From Craterostigma plantagineum (Eukaryota > Streptophyta > Magnoliopsida > Lamiales > Linderniaceae), in assembly GCA_027422505.1 (NCBI GenBank), contig JAPQWV010000355.1:372001-436000 (forward strand): 64,000 bases of DNA, given 5' to 3'. Positions 10,553-20,588 of the stretch are shown here, one piece after another (the first letter of the stretch is position 1; the number at the start of each line of letters is the position of its first letter). Under the pieces are notes generated by a model. It was not told the DNA's origin and did not search any database. It saw only the letters and a program-made list of their open reading frames with translations. The position numbers were made by a program, and so were the translations under genes.

Positions 10553-13500
10553 TCATTTCCTTTTCTTCTCCTTCTTCTTCGAAGGTTTCAGAAGTTCGTA
10601 GGCTGATCTTTTGAGTCCAAGTCTTAGCTTATATAATCGCAACCTCCTGTGTTTCTTCGTAGGCTGATCTTCGATCATTTTATGGTACTTCTCTTGGACT
10701 TCATGTTCTTCGTATCTTATTTGCTCCGTGAGTCTCCTATGTTTCTTTCGAAGAATAAGGAGGGTTCCATCGCAGAATTTGTGAATCTTTGGGGTTCTCA
10801 TCAGTCTCTTCTCTCCCCTGTAATTTAAGTAGATCACTGAAGGATCTTCCCTTTCAAAGATATGACCTTCTCCATAGCTGTCTGACTCAGGGACTTCAAA
10901 GGAAGACTTCGTGAGATTCACCTTCTTCATGTTGCTCTCAAGTGCCATTTGGAGGTCATGTGTTGCGTTAAACTTGACTTGGCGTAGTATGAACTTTTTC
11001 AACGAAGCATAACCCATCCTTAATTCAGTAGTCCAAAGTACCCCAAGCGTCCTGTAGTCCCCTATCATGTGATCAATATCTTCACCTCTGAGATATGATA
11101 GGTTGCCTTCATTTAGCTCTTCGACTGAGTCATCTTCTCACCGTATCAAATAGATATGAAACTCTATGTCCCCATATCACTCCTTAGGAACTGTCAGAAC
11201 TTCTCTGATTTTGGGTAGTTTGGCCTCTTCTTTTCGTAGATCTTCTATGTCCCCTCCTCTTCCTCTCCACAGTAGTGTTCGATGGAGAGAGAGCAGGTAC
11301 TGAACGGCTTTTGGTCATGAGAAATGAGGTAGGTCTATGAGGTCTAGTTCGTCTATCCTTATTATCCTTCCTCCTCCAGATTCTCTTTCGTATTTCTTCT
11401 TGATATGGAGCAGTCACCTTGACATTTTTCCATGGGTGTTTCAGCTCTTTTATTCCCTTGTGTTTATCTGGAGGGCAATCTTCGTCAATGACTGTGTGTT
11501 GCAGAAGCTCGGGAAGTTCAGGTATCTCAGCTTCGTAGTCTTCACCTTCATTAAGCTCATCTTCTTCAATTCGGACCACACTTATGTTTGCCTTAGAGAC
11601 GAAGTATCTAACATTGTCCATTATGTTTCTGGCCATAATTAGATTCTCCGGATGAATCTTCCATTCTTCGCTAAAGATGTATTTCTCCACTACATCGTGT
11701 GGATTGTACAGTTCTTCAGCTGGCATGGTTGGATCATTGGTCTGAGTGGTTGTGGTTGTTTGGACTGACTGGGTGGAGGTCCTCAAAGAGCCAAACTCGA
11801 ATTCACCAACAGAAGTTGTCTAGTTCGGCCCTGGCGAGGCTCGCCTAACTAGGGAGGACCTTGGTGGTGGTGGTGGATTCAAAGATCGAGATCCAGCAAA
11901 CCGAGCTCCTTGTCCTCGTACTCGTACACCTACTGTAGTGGTTCTTGCCCTCTTGCTTGTCTCCCCCTCAGGCCGATCCTGATCGTCAGGATCATCATGA
12001 CGACGCTTCTTGCTGGGGCCTTCTTGACGGCAGGTGTCTGGTGGAGGTATGACACAACCTGCGAGCAGCTTCCTGTGGAGTTCTTTTTCTTCACGGTTGC
12101 GTGTAGTGTCGAGTTCCAGAAGACGTGCAATACCGATGTCGAAGAGCTCAGTCGGTGACATGGTGTACGGATCAAGTTGGCTTGTTGCTCGTGGTGGTAA
12201 AGAGAAGACGCGAGGCTGTGACGGCAGTTGTTCTACCCTGGGGGCCTTCCCTTTATCGGGTGAGGTTGATTGGATGGCATCCATAATGAGTCCTCGAACC
12301 CATGTTAAGGTGACGGATTCAAAGAACTCAAATAGGCAATTTTCCTTGTAGGCCGTCGTCACAGTTTGAGGAGTTGCTCCGACGCCACTAGGGTTAGCCG
12401 TTAGTACCCTGACTGAGTCAGGGCGGCCCTCGTCAACAGAAGTCTGTGTGACTTCAATTTCCTTGGGTCTTTCGACCTCTCCTTGCAACACATCTTTAGG
12501 TGATGGTGCTCGGGTCGTTAAGGCCTCATCGAGGAGATGGGCTTGAGTGGAACTTTCACCGGGTCCACTTTCCATTGGCACACGTATAGGACTAGGTCCT
12601 CTATGGTGGCTCTCGGATGGTGAGCTGCTGAGGTCATCATCATCCATGAGGCTTTCGTCCAATCCTTGAAGAGCTTCAATTTTCTCTTCTATGGGCATGA
12701 GGCCTGTAAGATAGGCTAAAAATCGTACTATGTCGTGGGAGTAGTGATATCTTATGTTGGAGTGGACATAGGAGCCAAGGTGTGTGTGATTTGGGGAGGT
12801 TCTGAGGATTTTGAAACACGTGCCTGTTGGGAGGCAAATGAATGGTCAGGTTCAGGTTGTATTTGCACCGTTGGGTCGGTTTCGGCATCTTCTATCCTAG
12901 GGTGACCCGACCTGTTCTGACTGAGAGGCTTCAGACGTTGATATCTCGGGAACAACTGTTTGCGGTTGTTAAATCTGTTCAGGCTGTAGTGGTTGTTCAG
13001 GGATGGTTTGTTGAGAGGTCTGTTGGGGTAGTTGAGGTGCTATCTGCTGTTCTGAGGGTTCTCTCAGGCTCTCACTGGTCGGGCCGTAGTTTTCTTCTTC
13101 TGGTCGTGATGGTATCTCCGGTGATGTTGACATAAAGTGGTGGATTAGTAGTGAGAACCACCGGGATAGGGCAGGTTCGGTGGCTTCTTGGATTTCGTTT
13201 GTTGCGTAACTTGATCGTCCAGGTCTACCATGATCAATTTGGTGTAGTCATAGTTTTTCCTGAATACGATCCCATGGAAGATGCGAAGTATGGTGTTGTT
13301 GCAGCGATCGTGACCTGAGTGCTTTGGTGAGAAGCACTTGTTGACGATTGCAAAGAGAGTCCGCCAGGGTTGCGGTATCATCGACTGTGCAAATCGTGAG
13401 ACGAAGTTGAGTGAAACATAGTATCCCATCTCCTTCATGTCAGTGATGAGCTCATCCTCAGATGCCTCAGGTTCGTATTGAGGTTGATTCGGCAGTTGGA

Positions 13501-13830
13501 GGATGCTTCGAATTAGTTCCTTGGTGATGCTGACAGTCTCATTTGCAATCAAGGCCTCGTAGAAGGTGTTGTTGTCTTGAGCGACTCTGGTCTTCATTGT
13601 CCCCCAAAATTGTTGAAGGTAAACTGTAGGGACTTGGACTAACGCTGAGAAGGCATATCAAGATGATGATTTCTCAAAATGAACGGGATGATTTTACCTT
13701 GACATTTGAAAGTGTTCAGGTCAAGTTGATAGTTATTGTCTTTGATCAAGATCCACTTTGAGGTTGCATACACATGATCCACCGGTGTTGTCATTTTTTT
13801 ATTTTTTATGTTGTTGTTGTTGGACACCGA
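10553..13830 (-). pseudogene. Retrotransposon env-position reading region (element A)
   Basis: A chain of minus-strand open segments at 13639-13827, 13145-13597, 11820-12698, 11184-11786 and 10553-11068 lies between the pol region and the 3' LTR. The second segment has PQPWRTLFAIVNKCFSP and HSGHDRCNNTILRIFHGIVF. I recognise these as a plant retrotransposon-associated protein family of unknown function, where a similar W-R-T and G-x-D pattern recurs. The third segment is Pro/Ser-rich and ends in basic KKRRHDD and Arg/Gly stretches. The last is charged, with many Lys/Arg/Glu, probably coiled coil. There is no signal peptide or clear membrane segment, so I would not call it an envelope protein. 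Stops and frame changes separate the pieces. Assignment to A rather than B is inferred from its position next to A's LTR. Confidence 0.5.
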
Positions 13831-13911
13831 GAATGCCTAAACTGCAATATGAGAGAAAACATGATTAGAAAGTATAGTTCGGCCCCAACTGTTCAGCCCA
13901 CTTGAGTTTAG

Positions 13912-13933
13912 AGAAAATTTTCGAAAATTTTCT
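13912..13933. repeat. Perfect 22-bp AT-rich palindrome
   Basis: The half-site AGAAAATTTTC is followed directly by its exact reverse complement, with TCGA at the centre. It sits 8 bp beyond the B LTR stub, near the inferred deletion junction. Confidence 0.8.
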
Positions 13934-13940
13934 AAGTATA

Positions 13941-13970
13941 GTCTAACGTTCATGGACCAAAAGGCCAACA
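13941..13970 (-). repeat. Stub of element B 3' LTR
   Basis: On the minus strand an AAAAGGGGGAGAA polypurine tract (13971-13983) is followed by TGTTGGCCTTTTGGTCCATG and a further 10 bp. This matches the first 30 bp of B's 5' LTR, which ends at 42900 on the plus strand. Beyond this the two sequences are unrelated, so only the beginning of B's 3' LTR appears to survive. Confidence 0.5.
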
Positions 13971-14696
13971 TTCTCCCCCTTTTGATGATGACATGTAATT
14001 GATGCAGCACATAAGCATGTAAGTATATTCGATCACGCAAGTCCTAGCGCATATGTATAAGTGTTCCATAATCACTAAGCAGAGCATATGATATTTCCTA
14101 ATCACATATGATTCATATTTTCTCCCCCTGCCTAAGTGCAGTTATCTATATGACATGTAAAGATATATCATGAATGAATTTGCTCCCCCTGTCTAAGTGC
14201 GGATATCTCATGTCCTTTTCAAAGTTATATCATGAGTTCATAATTTTGATATTTACTCGTGAGTGTGCTCCTCATGCCTAAGTGCGCATTTTCCAAGCAT
14301 GATTCAAGCACTCAGATAATCATCGCAGCAAGCACTTAGAACTTATTAACAAATCTCACACACGTTAATTAGCGCAGAATAAACACAGAGTATCACTGTA
14401 TCAAATCATGAGATCACACATCACATTATAGATATATCTGGACAGAATGTTAAGCACAGCATAGAAGCATCAGAGATATATCAGAAGAGCAAAATATTAT
14501 ATATTAGGGTTACACCAGCTTCCCTATACGACCTACCTTCCAAACACCAAAACACTTAGACGCTCAACGCCTAAAACTTACCTTACTCCCCCTTCATTAT
14601 CAAAAAGGCGGGAGGGACACCTAAAACGAACTTGCAAAAGCGGAACAAAGGAATATCCTAAGAGCAACTAGGATTAGAACGGAACAGAGGGACAAC
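13971..14696 (-). other. Element B 3' untranslated region with repeated polypurine-like tracts
   Basis: No coding sequence is seen. On the minus strand, several short GCACTTAG-x-CAGGGGGAG tracts recur (near 14120-14140, 14185-14205 and a variant near 14265-14285), besides the terminal tract at 13971-13983. Such repeats upstream of the 3' LTR could act as extra plus-strand priming sites; that is inference. Confidence 0.45.
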
Positions 14697-16308
14697 CTAC
14701 TGGCTTGAAGAGGTTTCGGAATCGACGGATTTAGAAAGGGAATTCTTAATCATCTTGGAGAGCTTGGACAGCTTCGGCGACAACTCAATATATTGTTCTT
14801 TGAGCTGGCGGAAGCGCTACTGATTATCAGCCTTGATATCGGAGATATCGCGGCGTATCACTTAGATCCCCTCCTTCCCGATGCTGAGCTCATCTTCATA
14901 GTCGTCGTCGTCGTCGCTCTTAACCTTCGCCTTTTTCTTAGCGGCGGACCATTTCTGGGCACTGTCGACTGACCTATTCTCCTGGCCTTGAACCAACCTT
15001 GCATTTTTGAGTAGTGAATCCCCATGCGCTTCAGAGTCACTTAGTCCACGACGTGGATGGATCTGTCTTCCCGAGCCGGCGGCATAACAATGTTTTCACG
15101 CTCAAGAAAATGAGTGAGTAACATTCCATAGGGCAAGGCCTTGTCTCTGCTCTCAAAGGCCTAGATCATGTGCTTCAGGATGATATATCCAAGGTTGAAC
15201 TTGCGATTCTGAGATATCATATAGACAGCCAACGTGCTCATGAAGGTCATGGTCGTTGAATGGCCCCCGCTGCCGATTTTTCCACTCCATAAGGTCATCT
15301 TGAGCAGTTTCTGAAGGAAAAAGAAGTCGGTGGGTAATCAGGGCTTCACCGTCCGAAAAAGCTAGGCTTAGTACGGTTATTCTAGAGGGTCTTAGTGACA
15401 TCCTCAGTACCAAACTCATCAGCGCGGCACCAGTCATTCATATCGTAGTGGCAGAAAGGTTCATCAAGAACTCCCAGCGTCTTGTTGATCTTCTTAGTGG
15501 TCCAGTTTATTCTTCCTCCCAGTACATACGAACGGACGTTGATGTGCTCATTGTACTCGTCATAGTTGAAGTTTGCGTAGAATAGCTTGACGGCCTCAAG
15601 GTAGTACGGCTTGTTGATACTCAGGAACTGCTCCCAACCAAAATCCTTAAGCCACGTGATAACTGTTCCAGCAGGAAACTTGTCGAAAGCAACGCCACGA
15701 CCTCGGGCGATATCTCTGTTGCTGAAACTCTTGTTTAGTTTCCTCCAGAAAAAGGGCTTCAACAGGAATATTGTTTGGTTTTGACAGATCAAGAGGTGGT
15801 ATGTCAGAAGGTTTTGGAGTCGGCTGTGGAGATGGCTGAGTTTCTTCAAGTGGTGAGGGAGGTTTCTCAGGAGTTGGAGTTCGAGAAGGCATTTCTAGGT
15901 TTCCTCGGGAATATCGTCTTGGATTCTTGGTCTGAAGCACAGTTAGAGGGTTCGGGTGATGGAACAGGGGTTTTAGTCGGGGTGGGACTTGCCTTCTTGC
16001 TCTTCTTCTTCTTCTTAGCGATCTTGGACGGAGAAAAAAATTTCTCAGAGGACTTTGCTTTGGAACGGGTTTTACTAACAGAGGGTGATGAGGCCGAGAC
16101 TGGTTTGGGTGAATTTGTGGAAGGATCGGACATAGCTTCGTCAGACATTGGCTTCTTGCGCTTGCGGCTTGATTCAGCGCAGTTTTCACCATTTTTGAAA
16201 GCTTTAGGTTTGAAAGGAAGTTTGGAGATGATGAAGATGATAAGGATAGGAGAAGGCCGGTTCTGGATTTTAAAGAGAGAGAAGTCGGTTTATTTGAGCA
16301 AAAGATAA
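14697..16308 (-). pseudogene. Plant retrotransposon-associated protein in env position (element B)
   Basis: A reading region downstream of B's RNase H. The N-terminal third (about 15870-16200) is Ser/Pro/Lys-rich with a strongly basic KKKKKSKK stretch, possibly a nuclear localisation signal. The central part (about 15150-15720) has ARGRGVAFDKFP, LKDFGWEQFLS, KLFYANFNYDEYN and RSYVLGGRINWTTKKINK. This resembles the domain I know as a putative plant transposon protein (PF20167, from memory). An acidic segment (poly-Asp) and a final coiled coil (QLKEQYIELSPKLSKLSKM) end at a TAG at 14697. Frameshifts and stops break it into pieces. The function is unknown. The position suggests a Sirevirus-like accessory ORF carried by B. 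Confidence 0.55.
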
Positions 16309-16796
16309 GGATGGATTTCAAAATTCAAGATTTGAAATGTCAAAAGGAAAGAGAGCAACTGTCAGACAGATTGTAAGAAATATCGGACTCATTTGACGGG
16401 ATCTCATAAGTATGGAAAGGATTTGAATTGGCTAAATAGGGAGGATTTTTAAATATCCAAGTTTCCTCAAATAACTGAGCAGACTGGAATGATATCTTAC
16501 GACTTTCTTCCTAAAATAACTTAATCACATTCAATGAGTAGATCCGGAAGATCGGGAATTCCTAAAATATTCTAGATGGCTGAAGGAATATCTTGGAATG
16601 GGATAACTACGAATTTCTTCATAAAATACTAAAATCATACTTAAGGAAAAGATTTATAAGATCCGAGGAATTTATTCTAAGGGCCGAATGAATACTTTAG
16701 ATTAAGATAACTACGAATTTTTGCCTAAGATAGCATATCCTAGAGTAAATGGCATAATTAGGCAGATTTACTAATCTTATTTAGCTCGATTCCCAA
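16309..16796 (-). other. Spacer between pol and accessory ORF (element B)
   Basis: About 490 bp without coding potential between B's RNase H stop (16797) and the accessory reading region. It is AT-rich with short repeated AACTACGAATTT-like stretches (for example near 16604 and 16709). It could hold a promoter or splice site for the downstream ORF, but no specific element is convincing. Confidence 0.4.
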
Positions 16797-18707
16797 TCAA
16801 TCACGGATGTCACAAAATCTTGCCTCAATTAGGGGCTTTGTGAAGATATCAGCAAGCTGGTAATTTGTTCCTACGAATTCCACACTCATATTCCCCTTCT
16901 GAACATGGTCTCGTATAAAATGATGTTTAACCTCTATATGCTTAGTACGAGAGTGATGCACGGGATTTTAGTAATACTAATGGCACTAGTGCTATCACAC
17001 AGAATAGGAATTTTGTCATAACCTAACCCAAAATCACTAAGGGTTTGTTTCATCCAAAGAACTTGTTGACAACAATCTTCTAAGGCCATATAATCAGCTT
17101 CGTTTGTGGAGAGGGCGACAGCATTTTGCTTTCTACTAGACCAAGTTACCAGGGAATTTCCAAGTAATTGACAAGTTGTACTAGTACTTTTCCTATCTTC
17201 CCTACAGCCGGCATAGTCGGCATCGGAATATCACATTCATGGGAATTCATCCGTATATGAATACCACATACCAAAATTTACAGTAACCTTGATATATCTA
17301 AATATACGCTTGATTGCTGTCAAGTGAGATTCCCTAGGGTCAGACTGATATCTCGAACACATACCAACAGCAAACATAATATCAGGACGACTAGCAGTTA
17401 AGTAGAGAAGGCTTCCAATCATATCTCGATATTCTGTTTGATCAACTGGTGTACCTGTTTCATCACAATCTATTTTGGTGGTCTGATGCATAGGGGTGGA
17501 AATTGCCTTGGAATCGCTCATCCCGAAGTTTGTCAGTAATTCCTTGCTGTACTTAGTCTGGGATAAAAATGTTCCATTGTCCGGTTGCTTTATTTGCAAC
17601 CCGAGAAAGTAGTTCAGCTCACCCATCAAGCTCATCTCAAATTCCTTCTGCATAGACTTAGAGAATTCCTCGCAAAGAATGATATTTGTACTTCCAAATA
17701 TGATATCATCAACGTAGAAACCAATCATGTGATCACCTTCATACTTAGTAAACAGTGTATTATCAATAGTTCCAGTCGAAAATCCTATGTCAATCAAAAA
17801 CTTGCTTAACCTTTCATACCATGCCCTAGGAGCCTGTTTCAAATCATATAATACTTTATTCAATTTAAAGACATGATTTGGAAAATCTTCCCTAACGAAA
17901 CCCTGTGGTTGTTCTTCATAGACTTTCTCATTTATTAAACCATTTAAAATGCACTTTTTACGTCCATTTGAAAAATTTTTAAGCGTTTAAAGCATGCATA
18001 TGCAAGTAAGACACGCATAGACTCTAATCTAGCTACCAGAGCAAAAGTTTCATCGAAATCAATACCTTCCTCATGGGAATATCCTTTTGCAACTAACCTC
18101 GCTTTGTTTCTGGTGACATTGCCATGTTTGTCGAGTTTGTTGCGGAAGACCCATTTGGTTCCTATCATGGACGTTTCGTCTGGTCTCTCTACGAGTGTCC
18201 ACACTTGGCTCTTTTCGAACTGAGATAACTCATCCTCCATGACAGAGACCCAAGATATATCGTCTAGAGCTTCATGGACTGACTGTCTTTGGTTCCATCA
18301 TTGAGAGTAGTACATCATGGGATCCTCTGTATCCTGATTTCGTGCAGTAGCTCGAGTTTTTATTCCATATTCCCTATCACTTGATCTGTTGGATGACTGA
18401 AAGCATGTTTCCATTTTCTCCATTTCTATTCATTAGCTTCTGGTTCCAGTGTCACAACATTTTCGTCTTTTGGAATATCTTCCTCACTGTCTTTAGTATC
18501 CTGTAATTCTGCACAAGGCAAATCTATACCTTCCTCATCAGTAGCATCTGCGTTAGGTACTTCATCAAAAGTAACATGTATGGATTCCTGAACAGTCAGC
18601 TTTCTTTTATTATAAACACGATAGGCCTTAGAGTGAAGACTGTAACCAAGGAATATCCCTTCATCTACCTTAGAGTCAAATTTTCCTCTCTTATTTCTAT
18701 CATTCAA
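16797..18707 (-). pseudogene. Copia reverse transcriptase and RNase H (element B)
   Basis: The RT-RNase H part of B's polyprotein, which copies the element RNA into DNA. From the 5' side: the LGYSLHSKAYRVYNKRK segment (end of integrase/linker, 18426-18707). Then RT with MIGTKWVFRNKLDKHGNVTR and [20 protein letters not shown] (17944-18240), [16 protein letters not shown], and the catalytic [10 protein letters not shown] near 17690. SLLYLTASRPDIMFA and the RNase H end follow (TKPLIEARF, stop at 16797). RNase H is only recognisable when short frames are joined, and there are stops or shifts near 17236, 17860-17940 and 18240-18420. The catalytic YVDD box is preserved. The lineage looks Sirevirus-like. 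Confidence 0.8.
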
Positions 18708-19993
18708 GATAAAACATTTACATCCAAATACACGAAAGTAACTTATATTTGGAGTTCTATCAAGCCAGATTTATGTGATGTTTTCTTTAATATTGGTCAA
18801 AGGAATACGCGATTTGACACATAACAGGTTGTACTAACAGCTTCTGCCCAAAACTGTTTAGGAATATCATACTCATGTAACATAGATCTAGCCATTTCCT
18901 ATAAAACCCTATTTTTCCGTTCAACTACGCCATTTTGTATGGGAGTTATAGGGGCCGAAAAATTATGACTATATCCATAATGATCACAGAATGATGCAAA
19001 TGACTTACTATCAAATTCTAGTCCGTTATCACTGCATATCTTACATAGATTCATTTCTTTTTCATTTTCAAGTCTCTTTACTAGCGATGCAAAATTATCA
19101 AATGCCTCATTCTTATGTGCAAGGAATATCACCCATGTATACCTGGAATAATCATCAATAATAACAAAGGCATACCTTCTACCTCTCAGAGACATTGTTT
19201 GAACCGGACCAAAAAGGTCGAGATGAAGCAGTTCCAGCGGTCTGGATGTGGATATCACATTCTTTGCTTTGAATGATGTTTTGGTCTGCTTACCCGTTTG
19301 GCACTCTTTGCATGTTTTGTCCTTGACGAACTTCATGTCAGGAACACCCCGTACCAGTGCATTGCTTGTTAAGACAGTAATTCCATGTTGGCATGTCCTA
19401 AGCGTTTGTGTCATAACCAGGTGTTATCCTGTGTAACTGCTAAGCACTTGACATTCTGGTCAGTGATATCATCAAGAGTAATACAGTAGATATTTCTATC
19501 CCTAGATGCACTAAATAACACCTTATTGTTATTTCTAGCAACACACTTATAATTTTCAAAAGTAACAGTATGACCTTTATTACATAATTGACAAATACTA
19601 ATGAGATTATGTTCTAGATTCTTAACCTACCATACGTCATCTATAGTAGTATGTAAATTATTACCAACAGTTCCAACTCCAATAATTTTAGCTTTTGTGT
19701 CACAAACTGACAGATATCACATGCCATATGGTGGGAATACCCACTGTCGAGGTACCACTTGTTTTTCTTCCTGGATTTTCTTCTTTGTACTTGCATGAAT
19801 CAGTTCTTTTTGTAGGTGCCCAACTTTTATTGGGTCCTAAAAGGTTAGTGGCAAAATAACTCCTGTTAACACGTGATATATCGTCTGTCACAGACTGTGA
19901 TCTCACAAACACAGGCGGGCCAGTGTTAGAACTTTGATTCTTAGGAACCTGCTTTGGCCTCCAGATATATCTAGATTTATCAGCTCTCTTCAA
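18708..19993 (-). pseudogene. Copia protease and integrase (element B)
   Basis: An aspartic protease signature WYLDSGYSHHM lies near 19700-19760. The integrase zinc-binding motif is partly visible as HKRLGHANM and CKECQTGK (19300-19420), with a stop codon in place of the Trp before HKRLG. The integrase core follows at 18899-19414. The three acidic residues are seen in LLHLDLFGP, ICSDNGLEFD and NGVVERKNR, so the D-D-E triad is kept, but the frame is interrupted just after it. Integrase would insert the cDNA. The order protease-integrase-RT is diagnostic of Ty1/copia. Confidence 0.8.
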
Positions 19994-20223
19994 AATATAG
20001 TGGTTAGCATAATGACCGTGACGACCACATGAAAATATTTAGGGTTTCTAATATCTTGTGGAGGTGCAGCATGTTTAGGTGTCGTGGAATATCCTATCCA
20101 TGTTTTTCCAACATGTTTAGGAAGACTTAGTATCATATAAAGATTTTGTTTTCCTTCAGGAAGTCTATCAACAGTTCGTGTTTTTTATTCTAAGGATTCC
20201 TTAAGAACAGACATGTCTCTACT

Positions 20224-20583
20224 CTAGATATATCATTATTTTGTTTCCTAAGCTCTTCTCAATTACATAAGACTTTTTCATCCTTAAGGGTTTCTAGCTC
20301 GGCTCTCAAGCGTTCATTTTCTAGATCCGTTTTGTGCTTTTCTCTAGCTACGTCATCTCGTTGCCTAGCCAGACTCTTTACTTGGGAGTTGAGCAACTTA
20401 ATCATTGTTTCTGCATTTTGAATTACTTCAAACATATCTTCCTTTTCATCTACTTCAGGAACTGAGGAAGCGTTATCATGAGACTCATTTTGCCTAGCAT
20501 ATAATTCATTCAAAAAGAGTATTTTCTTAATAGTGGATGAGGAAGATACCTCCTCTCACCTCCGGCCTCTTCCCAGTTGGTGA
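20224..20583 (-). pseudogene. Gag C-terminal coiled-coil extension (element B)
   Basis: Continues B's gag on the far side of the insertion of C. The open piece at 20259-20513 is rich in Glu, Lys and Arg with heptad spacing (NAETMIKLLNSQVKSLARQR). This is a coiled coil of the kind found at the end of Sirevirus Gag, which in that group can bind a host dynein light chain; no such binding motif is evident here. It is joined by reading through the CCATG target site to the zinc-knuckle end of gag at 29811. Confidence 0.6.
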
Positions 20584-20588
20584 CCATG

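Noticed and set aside
11337..11642. Plus-strand open frames within 10.5-13.8 kb (for example 101 codons here)
   Set aside because: Shadows of the minus-strand accessory coding region, with no motif and atypical hydrophobic composition.
15775..16308. 177-codon open frame on the plus strand
   Set aside because: It is the reverse complement of the Ser/Pro/Lys-rich accessory coding region of element B and has no family resemblance of its own.
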